Below, in pieces: positions 1 through 9,474 of a stretch of 64,000 bases of DNA (the stretch's first letter is position 1; the number at the start of each line of letters is the position of its first letter). Under the pieces are notes generated by a model, which was not told the DNA's origin, ran no database searches, and saw only the letters and a list, made by a program, of their open reading frames with translations. Made by a program: the position numbers and the translations under genes. Source of the DNA: CAZGIF01 sp964526045 (GTDB taxonomy: Bacteria > Patescibacteriota > Gracilibacteria > Absconditabacterales > Absconditicoccaceae); assembly GCA_964526045.1 (NCBI GenBank), contig CAZGIF010000003.1:142909-206908 (forward strand). The letters are read 5' to 3'.

Positions 1-10
1 TTATATGTCT

Positions 11-445
11 CTAATTTGGGTTTAATCCTCAATCTATTATATTTCACCGACGCATAGCATTTCACTGTAATAAGTAGATAATTAGTATTTTTTGTCATTC
101 AATTTTACCAACTGATAGTAAATGACCTATGTTCTTCTCGTGTTCGTCTTTTTTGAGTTGTATAATGTAATCTCAAGCTGGTACAAACGTTAGTATCTCT
201 CATTTTGACTTATCATTTATAGAATCTACATTTCTAGAATCTACTAACATTACAGGGTGTTTTTTGCTATCAAATGCGAGAATGAGTGATTCTTTTACTT
301 TTTCTTCTCCATCAGAATAATCAGTAGTAATCGCAGTAATTATGTCAATACCGAGTTGAGGTTGATTTTTTTCTATTATCTTTTTGTCTTGATTTATATT
401 TAGATTCAAGCTATTTATTTTTTCTCTTAATTTGTGATTTGTCAT
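11..445 (-). CDS. hypothetical protein, 144 aa
   Basis: The frame opens at ATG 445 and closes at TAG 11-13, and is continuous only if several TGA codons are read as Gly. The N-terminal third is rich in Lys, Asn and Glu and looks helical; the middle has alternating hydrophobic stretches around VMLVDSR. I see no signal peptide or membrane segment, so it is probably a small cytosolic protein. It is the last gene before the window edge, and the 130 bp between it and the polymerase gene upstream is very AT-rich. I recognise no family. Confidence 0.6.
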
Positions 446-577
446 AATAATTTGTTTTTATAAATAATATATTAACTTATTTTTCTGTTTTCAAATGTCA
501 ACTGTTTTATTTATTTTTTTTATATTTACGATTTTTTATTTTCACTGAATATATTATTATTAAACTTCTTATATTTT

Positions 578-1723
578 TTAACATCTTTCAAAAGCATACG
601 AAGGTGTACGTGATATTGTTGATGATTTTGTATTACGAGGGACGATATATGATTGGTCAAACAACGAATGTTGCGTAATTGTACTATCTTCTAGCTCTCA
701 TAGATAAATCCCCGTTGTTCTACACAAAACGTTTCACCATTGAACCGTTGCAAACAAGGAACGAATACACGTGATCAAGTAATCTATATCATCCGTATGG
801 TCAGGCAATCTTTTGTCTACAGAAAAACGCTTAAATTCTTTGGTTCTAAAAAATAGTTTGATATAGCGAGTTTTTGTATGCGTGTGATGCAAATGTGCAA
901 TTGCTTTATCGATATTCTCAGAAAGGCGTTCCCATATGATGTTTGCTTGGTTAGTAAAATGAGGATGAAACGATCTACTTCTGTGGATACCACGAGGATA
1001 TTTTTTTGCCGCGAAAGATGTTGCATTGATGCAATTGACCTCATACCATACCTTGAGTCAACTTTTGCCAAGAAGAGATCTGACAAATGTGTACGGAAGG
1101 CAAGCAAAATCATATGCTGTTTGGCAGTGTGAGGCTAGTTTGGCTTGTGTGCGACGACCAATAAAAGGCACCGCTTCTAGAGGAAGTGTTTTGAGAATAT
1201 CATAGATATTTTGTTTATCTAGTCCGACACACTCTCCAAAAGGCTTATTGATTTCTGCAAACATTTTGGCAAGTATCTTGGTTGGTGCAAGTCATATTGA
1301 GACTGGAATTCCTACGTTTTTTTGTATGGATTCTTTGAGTCTCTTTGCTATTTCTTCGTAAGATACGTTGTACATGTCAGCATAGTCTGTGATATCAAAA
1401 AATGCTTCATCTATACTAAATTGCTGTATTACTTTTGTATGTTTTATCAAAAAAGACATCAATTTTTGGGAAATGGTCTTGTAATATGCAATGTCTGGAG
1501 AGACGTAGTGTGCGTCAGACGGAAGTATTTTTTTTGCTTCTCGTACGGGTGTTCAAACCTTGATACCAAATGCTTTGGCTGTATAATTTCTTGCAATGAT
1601 AACATCTTTGCCAATACACACACATGTATTCGCCCAATCTGGGTGTCTATAGACTTCGCAATTTGCATAAAAGCTATCGCAATCTACTAATCACCGAACT
1701 TTTGTAGAAAGAGGAAGATTCAT
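578..1723 (-). CDS. Y-family (UmuC/DinB-like) DNA polymerase
   Basis: A translesion polymerase of 381 aa, near the usual size of DinB/UmuC catalytic subunits. The first metal-binding motif is DCDSFYANCE (about residues 14-23) and the catalytic motif is SIDEAF (about 103-108). PVSIGLAPTKILAKM and the following helix-hairpin-helix region (PFIGRRTQAKLA) match the palm/thumb. The C-terminal little-finger region ends in a segment reading GIYLGELEDS...QHSLFDQ, the pattern seen before the clamp-binding tail of UmuC-type proteins. In-frame TGA codons fall at Gly sites. No umuD or lexA gene adjoins it. UmuC-like is preferred over DinB from the C-terminal pattern, but the subfamily is uncertain. Confidence 0.9.
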
Positions 1724-1947
1724 AGTATCTTATATAAGAATATTTATTCTTATATAAAGAGAAAGTTTTTATTTTGTGAATTAGATTTTTTTTCTACATT
1801 TCTTATTTCATCATGTGGAGCACTTCGCTCTTGAAGAGGGTGACTTGTGATGAGAATATACATGGCAATATGTATTTTTGCTTTGTAATCTAGTGTGAAA
1901 TATAAATCAAGATGTGGGAAATAGTTTGGCTTACTCAAAAAACGCAG

Positions 1948-2066
1948 GTCCTAAGTGCTGTTAATCTCAATAAACACTGGAAAAAATATTAGGTATTATT
2001 AGAATGATCGCGGGAATAGTGTTATTGACTGAGAATTAAACAGGGTGCGGGGTTTCACACTAGGAC
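1948..2066 (+). promoter_or_regulatory. structured leader RNA, candidate riboswitch or ncRNA
   Basis: About 120 bases immediately upstream of the cation exchanger gene fold into a long imperfect rod. The outer helix pairs 1948-1957 with 2058-2066 (one bulge). The next helix pairs CTGTTAAT (1958-1965) with 2034-2043, then CTC with GAG 2031-2033, then 1969-1978 with 2018-2026. A G-rich 3' bulge (2044-2057) separates the outer two helices and a 39-base loop closes the rod. The compensated arms and the position upstream of an ion exchanger suggest a metal-sensing leader. I could not match it to a class I can recall, and an independent small RNA is also possible. Confidence 0.5.
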
Positions 2067-2115
2067 GTACGTTAGCATAAATATTATCTTTATTTTATTA
2101 ATTAATTTTTCAAGT

Positions 2116-3132
2116 ATGAATATCCGAATAACAGTTCCTGTCTTGATCTGATGACTATGGCTTATGACTATGGTCATGGAGTATTTTTTTCTTCCTGCTA
2201 TGCACCGTATAGCTAAGAAGCTCAATCTGTCAGATGATATTGCATGAGCGACGCTGATGTCTATTGCGACAAGTGCTCCTGAAATTAGTACTGCTCTGAT
2301 TGCACTCTTTTTTTCTAGTACTATGGCTGCAAATCCTGCTCTTTGACTATGAACAATTGTATGATCTGCACTTTTTCAAATTCTTGTTGTTTTGTGATCT
2401 GTCTGAATAATGAGAACAAGCAAACTCCAATGGAGGCCTATTGTGAGAGATATGGTTGTATACTTGATAGCGGTCAGTCTCTTGTTTTTTCTTATTTCAG
2501 ATGATTTGCTTACTTTGTGGGATGGAATTATCTTACTTTTTGTCTATGTTTTGTATGTTTTTTTTCTTTTATGGTGGAATAAAAAATATCCACAAAAAGA
2601 TCACATTGATGCTTTTGACGAAGTAGAAGAAGAGGCAGAGGGTATTTTGACAAAGACATTCGCTACAAATCATACTCGGGGTATTTTTTTTCTGAGTATT
2701 GGTGCTATTGGTTTGATCTCGTATTATCTTGTTTTAGCGGCTGAGTCTATTGCTGGTTGGATAGGAATACCTTCTGTTATCATTGCACTCACTATTTTGG
2801 CATGAGGGACATCGATACCAGAACTGATCTGATCTGCTCAAGTGAGTAAAGAATGAAAATGAGAAATGGCTGTTGCTAATGCTGTATGAAGTAATGTTTT
2901 TGATATTCTTGTAAGTTTTGGGCTTCCATTGACAATCTATATTCTTATAACATGAGAAAATATTAGTGGTTTCGCTGGTTCTCAACTGACGTGATCTTTC
3001 TATCTTCTTTTCGCTTCAGTGGCTGTTGTCCTTTGACTGTTTGCAGTGAGGAAATTTGTCTTTGATAAACGACTATGACGAGGTCTTGTAACTGCATATG
3101 TTGTGTATGTTCTTTGGATTGCTTTTGCGTAA
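2116..3132 (+). CDS. CaCA-family cation (Na+/Ca2+) exchanger, YrbG-like
   Basis: An integral membrane antiporter of 338 aa. It has the two inverted alpha repeats of the Ca2+/cation antiporter superfamily: residues about 44-90 contain GATLMSIATSAPEIS and GTIVGSALFQ, and residues about 229-262 contain GGTSIPELIGSAQ and AVGSNVFD. The acidic cytosolic loop (DEVEEEAEG) lies between the halves. The family exchanges Ca2+ for Na+ or H+ across the inner membrane. Start ATG 2116 puts the first helix at the N-terminus; a start further downstream would remove the first half. It directly follows the structured leader at 1948-2066, which may regulate it. Its stop overlaps the next ATG (TAATG). Confidence 0.93.
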
Positions 3133-3368
3133 TGTCTTCACGTTTTCTTGGTATACTTCTTCTTGTTCTTACTTTTTTTTGTCTTTTCTCATAACATGAA
3201 AAAAGAAGAAAAGTATGCGAAGACAAGATAATACAACTCAACCAATCATTGACTGCCGTGGCTGTCAGTGATTTTTTTGAAAAAGAAAAAGCTCTCGTCA
3301 TGCGAGAGCTAATTGCCAATGATGAGACATTGTTTGAGTATATTATTCACTGGTATTTAAAGGCTTAA
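3132..3368 (+). pseudogene. small exported protein interrupted by in-frame TAA
   Basis: ATG 3132 overlaps the exchanger stop and encodes a 20-residue signal-like segment (MSSRFLGILLLVLTFFCLFS), then TAA at 3192-3194. The same frame then runs on without a stop for 57 codons to TAA 3366-3368, with normal protein-like content (DKIIQLNQSLTAVAV; ELIANDETLFEYIIHWYLKA). The two halves make a plausible 78-residue exported or lipoprotein-like product if the TAA were a sense codon such as CAA (Gln). It could be a nonsense-mutated pseudogene, a base-call error, or a read-through case. It converges on the next gene with a 26-bp overlap. Confidence 0.45.
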
Positions 3369-4905
3369 AAACAGTAAAATGTATTCAATTAATGTACTTT
3401 CTGTGAAAATCTCCTCAGTTAGTAATTCATTTTGATGTTCAATTTTTATAGAGATATGATATTATCGAAGTTACATCCATTGTTGATATTTGTCAGAAAG
3501 TAATTCTTTTCTTTCATAAGAATGCCATATCTTCATATTGTTTCTTATGTTCTTCAATCTCTTCTTTTGATTTTCAAAGTATTCATGCAGTGTTGATTAT
3601 AATGATTTGTATATTTTCAGGAGTAAATGATGGTAAAAACTCACATCATCATATAATAATTGTTCATCTTTTACCCTTCATCGCATTATCTATAAATTTT
3701 AGATGAGAGTCTGTTATTATACGACCATCTATATCTATATAATTTGATGTTCCATGACCGACTATAGCTACAGTAGATCACTCTTCCGTCTGAAGAAAAT
3801 GAAGTATTGCTGTTGTAGGATCAAAAGTGTCTTTATGTAATATTTTTGCATTATGCATAGTGCTTGATATACTTATATTAGCTCATTTTAATCAACTTAC
3901 TACTAATGATGGTTTATGTGTTTCAATTTCTATTTCAATAGAGTTTGGTAATAGTATTTTTTTATAACTATCAACTTCATATCGTTTTATAAAGTCATCT
4001 ATATGTGGACTAATTCACGTTTTTCATGACCATTCCTTAAAAAACGCATACAAAAGAAATTTATTATAGAGCATTCTTTCTGCAAGTTCCATATCTTTGT
4101 AGTAAGCTTTTCATTCAAATCAAGATTGATTAATTTCTGAAAATCAGACTGCAAAATTTAGATAATCCTCCAAGCTATAAAACAATCACTTTCCTTCTTC
4201 TATATATGGAAAGAATTTATTAGGGTATGAGTATATATCACTAAAATATTCATAAGATTTTAATCATTTTTCATTTTTAACGATGAAATCAATATTCATA
4301 TTTTCTTTGGAGACGGACTCATTTATATAATGACTAATACCCAAGTAAGATGGTATAAGGTAGTCAAATGAAGCCATTTGCCAATTTGATTCTTTATCAT
4401 TATGCATCGAAAATAACATGTTCATCAAATTGATATACTCATTTTCTATTCTTTTATTATTTATATCTTCTGAATTCATTCAAACTCATAACATCAAATA
4501 TTTATTATATATCTCCATAAAGTTAGGTTCAGATATATGGTTATTAATATTGATTTTTTCTTTGACGGTTCATAAAACTCCGTGGAGAAATGTTGAATCA
4601 GCTTTGAGAAATCAATTTGTACCTAAATAAGATATGGGATTTCTTCAATACATGAATTCATAGGTTTTTATATTTTCTTGAGAATTAAGCTCTTTATTGA
4701 TGCTCATATAAAGACTGTCTATATTTCATCCTTCTATTATTTGTCCTTGTACCTCACAAGACAATAATTGTAGTAAGAGTCATGTTATTATTGTTTTCGT
4801 TATTGTAGGATAATATTTAATCGTATGTAATAATGATTTTTTTATATTATTAGATGTTTTTTGATAGAAGATTCTTGGTATAGTTAGATGTGGGAAAGAT
4901 TCCAT
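3343..4905 (-). CDS. exported lipoprotein with clan-CD (caspase/C13-like) domain
   Basis: A 520-aa protein. The N-terminus has a basic stretch, a hydrophobic segment (about residues 37-50) and LLSC, a lipobox-like site, so it is probably a surface lipoprotein. The middle is unrecognised and rich in Asn and Lys. Near the C-terminus, TVAIVGHGTSNYIDIDG (His about 384) and GTIIIGGCEFLPS (Cys about 421) match the strand-His-Gly and strand-Gly-Cys dyad of clan-CD cysteine peptidases such as caspases, legumain and C11/C13. The spacing of about 37 residues fits those families. Start ATG 4905 is the only one that keeps the lipobox near the N-terminus. The peptidase assignment is motif-based inference; an inactive homologue is possible. 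Confidence 0.6.
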
Positions 4906-5217
4906 TTAGTGTTATTTTGAAGATAAATGTTACATATATTACTTTACAGTATCGCGAAATTATGCATTATTTTATTAGTGATTCTCAAAAGGAAGTCAAT
5001 TTCTTTTGAAAAATGAATTGATATATTGACATATTTAATTACTATTTGTTAAAAAGCAGACGTAACTTATGTGGAGATACTACATATATGTTAGTTGTTC
5101 TAGGCTTTTTTAAAATAAAAAAATTATACAAAAATGAAAAATAATAAAAAACCTGAAAGTATATAATGTTTGGACTTTTTATAAATTCCTAGTCTTTTAA
5201 ATTATATTACATTTAAA
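4906..5217. other. 312-bp AT-rich intergenic region between divergent genes
   Basis: It separates the minus-strand lipoprotein gene from the plus-strand coiled-coil gene and must hold both promoters. TTGACA occurs at 5025-5030, but I see no convincing partner -10 at the right spacing. No open frame of credible length, tRNA or terminator hairpin is visible. Confidence 0.5.
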
Positions 5218-6260
5218 ATGAATATAAGAAATATTATAGAGTCTGCTGTAATGGCATGATTAATGTCATTTGCTCTTCAACAAAAAGCGACAGCTACTAT
5301 AGTAGATAATTTCGAATCTACTCATACTTCTATTGCTTCAGATAGTACTAAAACAGTATCTCAAGATTCTTTACAGAATATGCAAAAAAGGTATGACAAT
5401 GCAATAAAGTATCCAGTGGCAGATTTTAAAAAATCTGATACTTTGGTACGTGAATTTGATACCTTACGTATGTTGTTTGTACATATGGATACCAGTATGT
5501 ATGATTTGACACAGACCTTGTCTTGAAAAGATAAAGAGGCTGCTGATCATGTCTATAAATTATTTTTGTTAGATATGGAAATAACTTATATTAGATGAGA
5601 ACAAATATTAAAATCTAAAATGTTGTCAGACAGAACATCTATTAGATCCTTGATTAACGTTCTGACTACTTATGATACGTCGCTTTGGACATTTGAAGAT
5701 TTTTTGCAGTTTTGTGAAGAAAAGGATAGAAATGGTTTAACTATCTATGATAGATTAAAAAATATAAAAAAAGCTTACGTACTAACATTAATGATACGGA
5801 AGATTTTTTAGTAAGAGCTTTGTTGATTATCAAGAATTATGAGAATATGTACAAAAATGTAGCTGCAAATAACAGAAATATTTTGACTTTGGAAATAGAA
5901 GAAGCAAAACAAAAATCTACGAAACTACAAGACCTTATTGATGAAGAAGCTGAGATGTCTGCACAATTACAAAGTAAAATTGATAGTTTAAATGCTTTTT
6001 TAGAAGAACTTGTAATCAAGCAAGAAAAACAACGTGAACAGGAGGCAGAAGCAGAAAAGGAGGCAGAAGAACGTAAGGATTGGACACGAAGACAAAAAAA
6101 ACAATATCAACGTCAAAAGAAGATAGAAAATATTAAACAGTGGGAAGAACGAAGAAAAAGTAATCAGTTAAGACAAGAAGAAAAGAGAAAAAAAGAGAAA
6201 CAAGAAAGAAAAGATGAAAGACAAAATGAAAGAAAACAAGAAAGACAAGAAGAAAAATAA
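5218..6260 (+). CDS. exported coiled-coil protein, -1 frameshift at A7
   Basis: Two frames must be joined. Frame 1 (ATG 5218 to TAG 5809-5811) has a signal peptide ending near ALQQKATA, then an acidic helical region ending DRLKNIKK. It meets a run of seven A's (5766-5772). A -1 shift there continues into a frame reading TEDFLVRALLIIKNYENMYKN and a long Lys/Glu/Gln/Arg coiled coil, ending at TAA 6258-6260. Neither half looks complete alone, and coding character is continuous across the junction. The site reads A-AAA-AAA, the classic X-XXY-YYZ slippery form. Alternatives are a homopolymer read error or a phase-variable tract. The joined product is about 347 aa, highly charged at the C-terminus, function unknown. 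Confidence 0.6.
5766..5772 (+). other. A7 slippery or phase-variable tract
   Basis: Seven consecutive A's at the exact point where the reading frame of the exported coiled-coil gene must shift by -1. In the zero frame it reads ATA AAA AAA GCT. Confidence 0.5.
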
Positions 6261-6344
6261 AAAAATACAATCTCTTGCATTGTTTTGTTTCTACACTAGT
6301 ATTGCAATACTATCAAGTTTGTATTTATTCAATAAAGTATCGTA

Positions 6345-6764
6345 ATGAATATTCTCTTCAAAGAAGAGCCAATACTAGAGACAGTAAGATTTAGTGTGCA
6401 ACAAGATCGAGAAGTGCCGATTCCAGGATTTTTTATTCTATCTTCTATGAGAAATATACGTTCAATTGATGAGTTGTCAGAACACGAATTAGATGAGTTT
6501 ATAAGAATTCTTGCAAAAGTTCGTAGAGGAATGAAAACTGTGTTGCATATACATGATGTGTATTTTTTTCAAAATGAAGATACGAGACACAACTTCCACT
6601 TTCGAATGTTTCCAAGGTATGAACGAATGGAACAATTTTGAAGAAAAATTGAATCTGTGAGACCTATAATGCAACGAGCTATTGCACATATGAATGATGA
6701 TGAAACCATCAAACAGGTCAAAGACGATGTACAAAAAATGAGAGCATTTTTCGAGAAGCTATAA
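6345..6764 (+). CDS. HIT-like (histidine triad) protein
   Basis: A 139-aa cytosolic protein with the histidine-triad superfamily layout. A strand region PGFFILSSMRNIRSIDELSE corresponds to the usual pGHvLLIPKxHxxxLxDLs segment. A helix follows, then YFFQNEDTRHNFHFRMFPRYE, which keeps the His-x-His-x-phi core of the nucleotide-binding triad. The third His is replaced (HNFHFRM). HIT proteins hydrolyse or transfer nucleotidyl groups from dinucleoside polyphosphates and AMP conjugates; with a partial triad the activity is uncertain. One in-frame TGA (Gly) lies after the triad. It sits 26 bp upstream of the ADP-ribosyltransferase gene, so both may be cotranscribed. That pairing is notable but could be chance. 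Confidence 0.7.
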
Positions 6765-6790
6765 AAGATTTATTTTTTTTCTGTTAAAAT

Positions 6791-7384
6791 ATGAATAAAC
6801 ACATGAATAAAGAATTACAATCTGTTTATGATAGTTTACAGGAAAAATGACTTATTGTTAAACATGAAAGTAATTGAGAATATACCCAAAAAGTCATCAA
6901 TAACTATTGAGTGTCTTCAAATTTGAATCTCTATTGTTCGTTGTTAGTTAGAACAAAAAAATTTCTAGATTGGTTTGGAGATTGGGAAAAATATCCAGAC
7001 CAGGCTTCAAAAGTAGTTGATGAATTTTGAGAACCAAAACTTGTATGGCATTGAACAAACAAAAAATTTGAACAATTTAACCAAAATGAAAACTGAATCT
7101 ATTTTTGTGATTTTGAAATAGCAAGTAGGTATGCAATTACAAGATTTGACGTACGTTGAGGTTTTTGTGATACTAATAACTGTATATCAAACTATTGAGT
7201 GTTTTTGAATCTAAGAAATCCCATGTATACAAACAAAATTAAATATTGGGATCTTGAGAAGGAAACTAATTGGAGAAATAAAGAAAATGATGGTGTTTTG
7301 ATGTACAAAACAAGGGATAGCTTATGAACGTATGATCAATATTTCGTCAAAAGTACTGATGCTATTATGCTTGTTTATAAATAA
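6791..7384 (+). CDS. stand-alone ADP-ribosyltransferase, polyvalent-protein type
   Basis: A 197-aa protein. FLDWFGDWEKYPDQASKVVD followed by EFGEPKLVWHGT is the typical lead-in of the ADP-ribosyltransferase domain found in phage and plasmid polyvalent proteins (usual form WFGDWE...ASKVVDENGEPLVVYHGT). The triad fits His 87 (WHGT), Tyr 114 (IASRYA) and Gln 183 (DQYFVKS), the H-Y-[EQ] class. GIYFCD and GVFLNLRNP match the inner strands. Normally the domain sits inside very large phage proteins; here it is a small single-domain gene with its own start and stop. It probably modifies a protein or nucleic acid target with ADP-ribose from NAD+. Whether it is a toxin, defence or counter-defence factor is not shown. 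ATG 6803 is an alternative start. Confidence 0.75.
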
Positions 7385-7428
7385 AAAAAATCACTTGTCT
7401 TGTCGCTTTGCTTTTATAAAATTATTGT

Positions 7429-7959
7429 ATGTTTCAACAATCACCCTTATCCAAAATAGATCGATCTAGTGTAACGTGAATTTTGCTTATTATCAATATT
7501 ACGGTTTTTCTTGCATGGCAATTTATGCCTTATGAGATTATGGTATCCTATTTTCTCTCAATACCTAGAGTATTCAATGTATGAACTCTCTTAGCAAACG
7601 TATCTCATAGTTCTGTGATACACATTTTGTGAAATATGTATATGTTATGGATGTTATGACCAATCATCGAACGCTACATTCAACAAAGATCCTATATCTG
7701 ACTTGTGCTTGTGTCTAGTCTCATATCTTCATTGGCTGTTTTTTTGTTTGCATCTGGACCAACACTTGGATTTAGTTGAATTGTTATGGGTTTGGTTTCA
7801 TTTGCATATTTTTCTGGGCGTATACCTCTCCAAAAAGACCAATTATGAATTATCCTTGTTATCAATATTGTTGCCTGATTTAGCTCTTGAATAAGCTTTG
7901 TTGGTCATTTTGCCGGTGCGTTGTGATGATGGATATATTCTCGTTATATGAATAGATAG
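7429..7959 (+). CDS. rhomboid-family intramembrane serine protease
   Basis: A 176-aa membrane protein with about six hydrophobic segments. The catalytic Ser lies in GFSGIVMG (Ser 116) and the His in FVGHFAGALGG (His 160), the Ser-His dyad of rhomboids. The upstream element SSVIHILGNMYMLWMLGP matches the conserved HxxxNM-like helix-2 region. Rhomboids cleave single-pass membrane proteins within the bilayer. The protein is short but complete for the minimal six-helix core. TGA encodes several of the motif glycines, including one in GFSG and two in the C-terminal GALGG. The -10-like TATAAA lies only a few bases before the ATG, so the mRNA may be almost leaderless. Confidence 0.9.
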
Positions 7960-8026
7960 AAAAATATATTGAAAAGTCAATAATAATTTATATAAAGTAT
8001 CTATTATTTATATTTTTGTGAGGGTT

Positions 8027-8338
8027 ATGGAGTTTGACGCTAATAAATTTGAAAATTGAGTTAGAAAATCACGTGATATAGTAAATAAAAGCCTAGATAC
8101 TGCTCAAGAATATACAAAAGCTTGTAAAAGTATAACTTCTTGACTCAAAACGTTCTTGAGTATAACAGAACCCCTAACCAAAAAAAATCCTCAAGTAGCG
8201 CGTATTCATTCAAGTGTGAGTCGTATTCTTGTTGTTTTTGACTCCTTTTGAGATAATGTAGATACCTGAATAAACTGAAGTAGAACTATAATATGATGAG
8301 CTGAAGTTATATATAAATTGTTTACTAAGAGAAAGTAA
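8027..8338 (+). CDS. hypothetical protein, 103 aa
   Basis: ATG 8027 follows GAGGG, one of the few Shine-Dalgarno-like sites in the window; GTG 8018 is in frame as an alternative. The protein is helical and Lys/Ser-rich in its first half (KSRDIVNKSLDTAQEYTKAC) and ends in a Gly/Ile segment. No signal peptide. Six or more TGA codons lie in frame. I do not recognise it. Confidence 0.6.
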
Positions 8339-8489
8339 TTTTTGCAATTTTATCGGTTAATAAAAGGATTTTAACTTTGAAAAAGATGTTTAATTTATAT
8401 TTTCTACAATCATGATGCAATGAAAATTTAATTAGATAACTTTAGGCTGAGAAGTATAATTTCAAAAAAAGAATTGTCTGACCGATACC

Positions 8490-9380
8490 ATGTTTTGTTC
8501 GCAATTTCGTGTATCTTACTATAGACGTTCATTTTTGTCAGAATTTTTATATTGCTCCATTGTGATGGCTGATAGCCTACAGATATACAAGAAATACATA
8601 TTTTGTGTTAGAATACTTTTTTTTGTCATAATTTGCCGATCTTTTCTTCGAAAAGTATTTTTTCAAAATGGTAATGATACTAGTTCTGAAAATAATGTTG
8701 ATACGATGGATGTAACGTATATTCAACGAGAGGAAGTAGCGGCTATTTATTCACAAACATGAATGACTGCACGTGAGATCTTGGAAAAATACCCGAAATC
8801 AATCGCTATTGTCAATGGTTCGTATTTTGGATACTTTGATGATTGAAGTTTTGTGCCTGCATGATTGTATATCCAAAATGATCAAAAGTATGCAGACGCT
8901 AAAGATCCAATTGGTGATATCAATCTTGGCGTTGGTTTGCTCATCAAAGACAATATTATTTCGTTACAAAACTTTTCTTTGCAGGATTTCGATTTACAGA
9001 CTCTTGATTTAAAAGATACAAATTCTGATACAAATAAAGAAAAAATATTAGCTTCTTCGTGAATACAACTTTTTGCACAGGTATGACCTTGGTTGGTTAT
9101 GTCTTGATCCGCTGTGACAGACTTACAACAAGATAAATCTCATTGGTTGTGATCGTATTATAGGACATTCGTTGTTCTTGACTGAAACCAAAAGTACCTA
9201 TGAATAACCAAAACGAAAACGGATTTGTATACATTGGCTAAGCACATACAGCGTTTTTGTAAAACCAAAACATGTCAGGCAGTCAATCTCGATTGATGAC
9301 CTTCTAGTTCGTATGCATTGGCATCGTGAGATTCATTTAGATCCACACAATCATTGCCATTGTGGCGAGTTGTGAAATAG
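8490..9380 (+). CDS. membrane-anchored phosphodiester glycosidase-domain protein
   Basis: A 296-aa protein. After an N-terminal hydrophobic anchor (about residues 37-52) comes a domain of the NAGPA/phosphodiester glycosidase family. IAIVNGSYFGYFDDGSFVPAG matches its conserved NG.YF segment, GLLIKDN lies in the middle, and CQAVNLDGGPSSSYALASG matches the hallmark nLDGGgSst site. In animals the family uncovers mannose-6-phosphate; bacterial members act on cell-surface glycans or sugar phosphodiesters. Its location outside the membrane suggests glycan trimming on its own or a neighbour's surface. ATG 8490 follows an in-frame TAA at 8457; ATG 8565 is an alternative that keeps the anchor. Confidence 0.78.
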
Positions 9381-9474
9381 TCTTATTTGTTCTTGCGTGA
9401 GCGGGTCTATATACGTACAATGCAATATACTATACAAAACTAGTTCAGTAATTTTTTTTATATTGCAATCATAT

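Noticed and set aside
1750..1938. Minus-strand ORF of 62 codons
   Set aside because: TTG start, no recognisable features, no TGA codons; a TAG precedes it closely. Not excluded, but unsupported.
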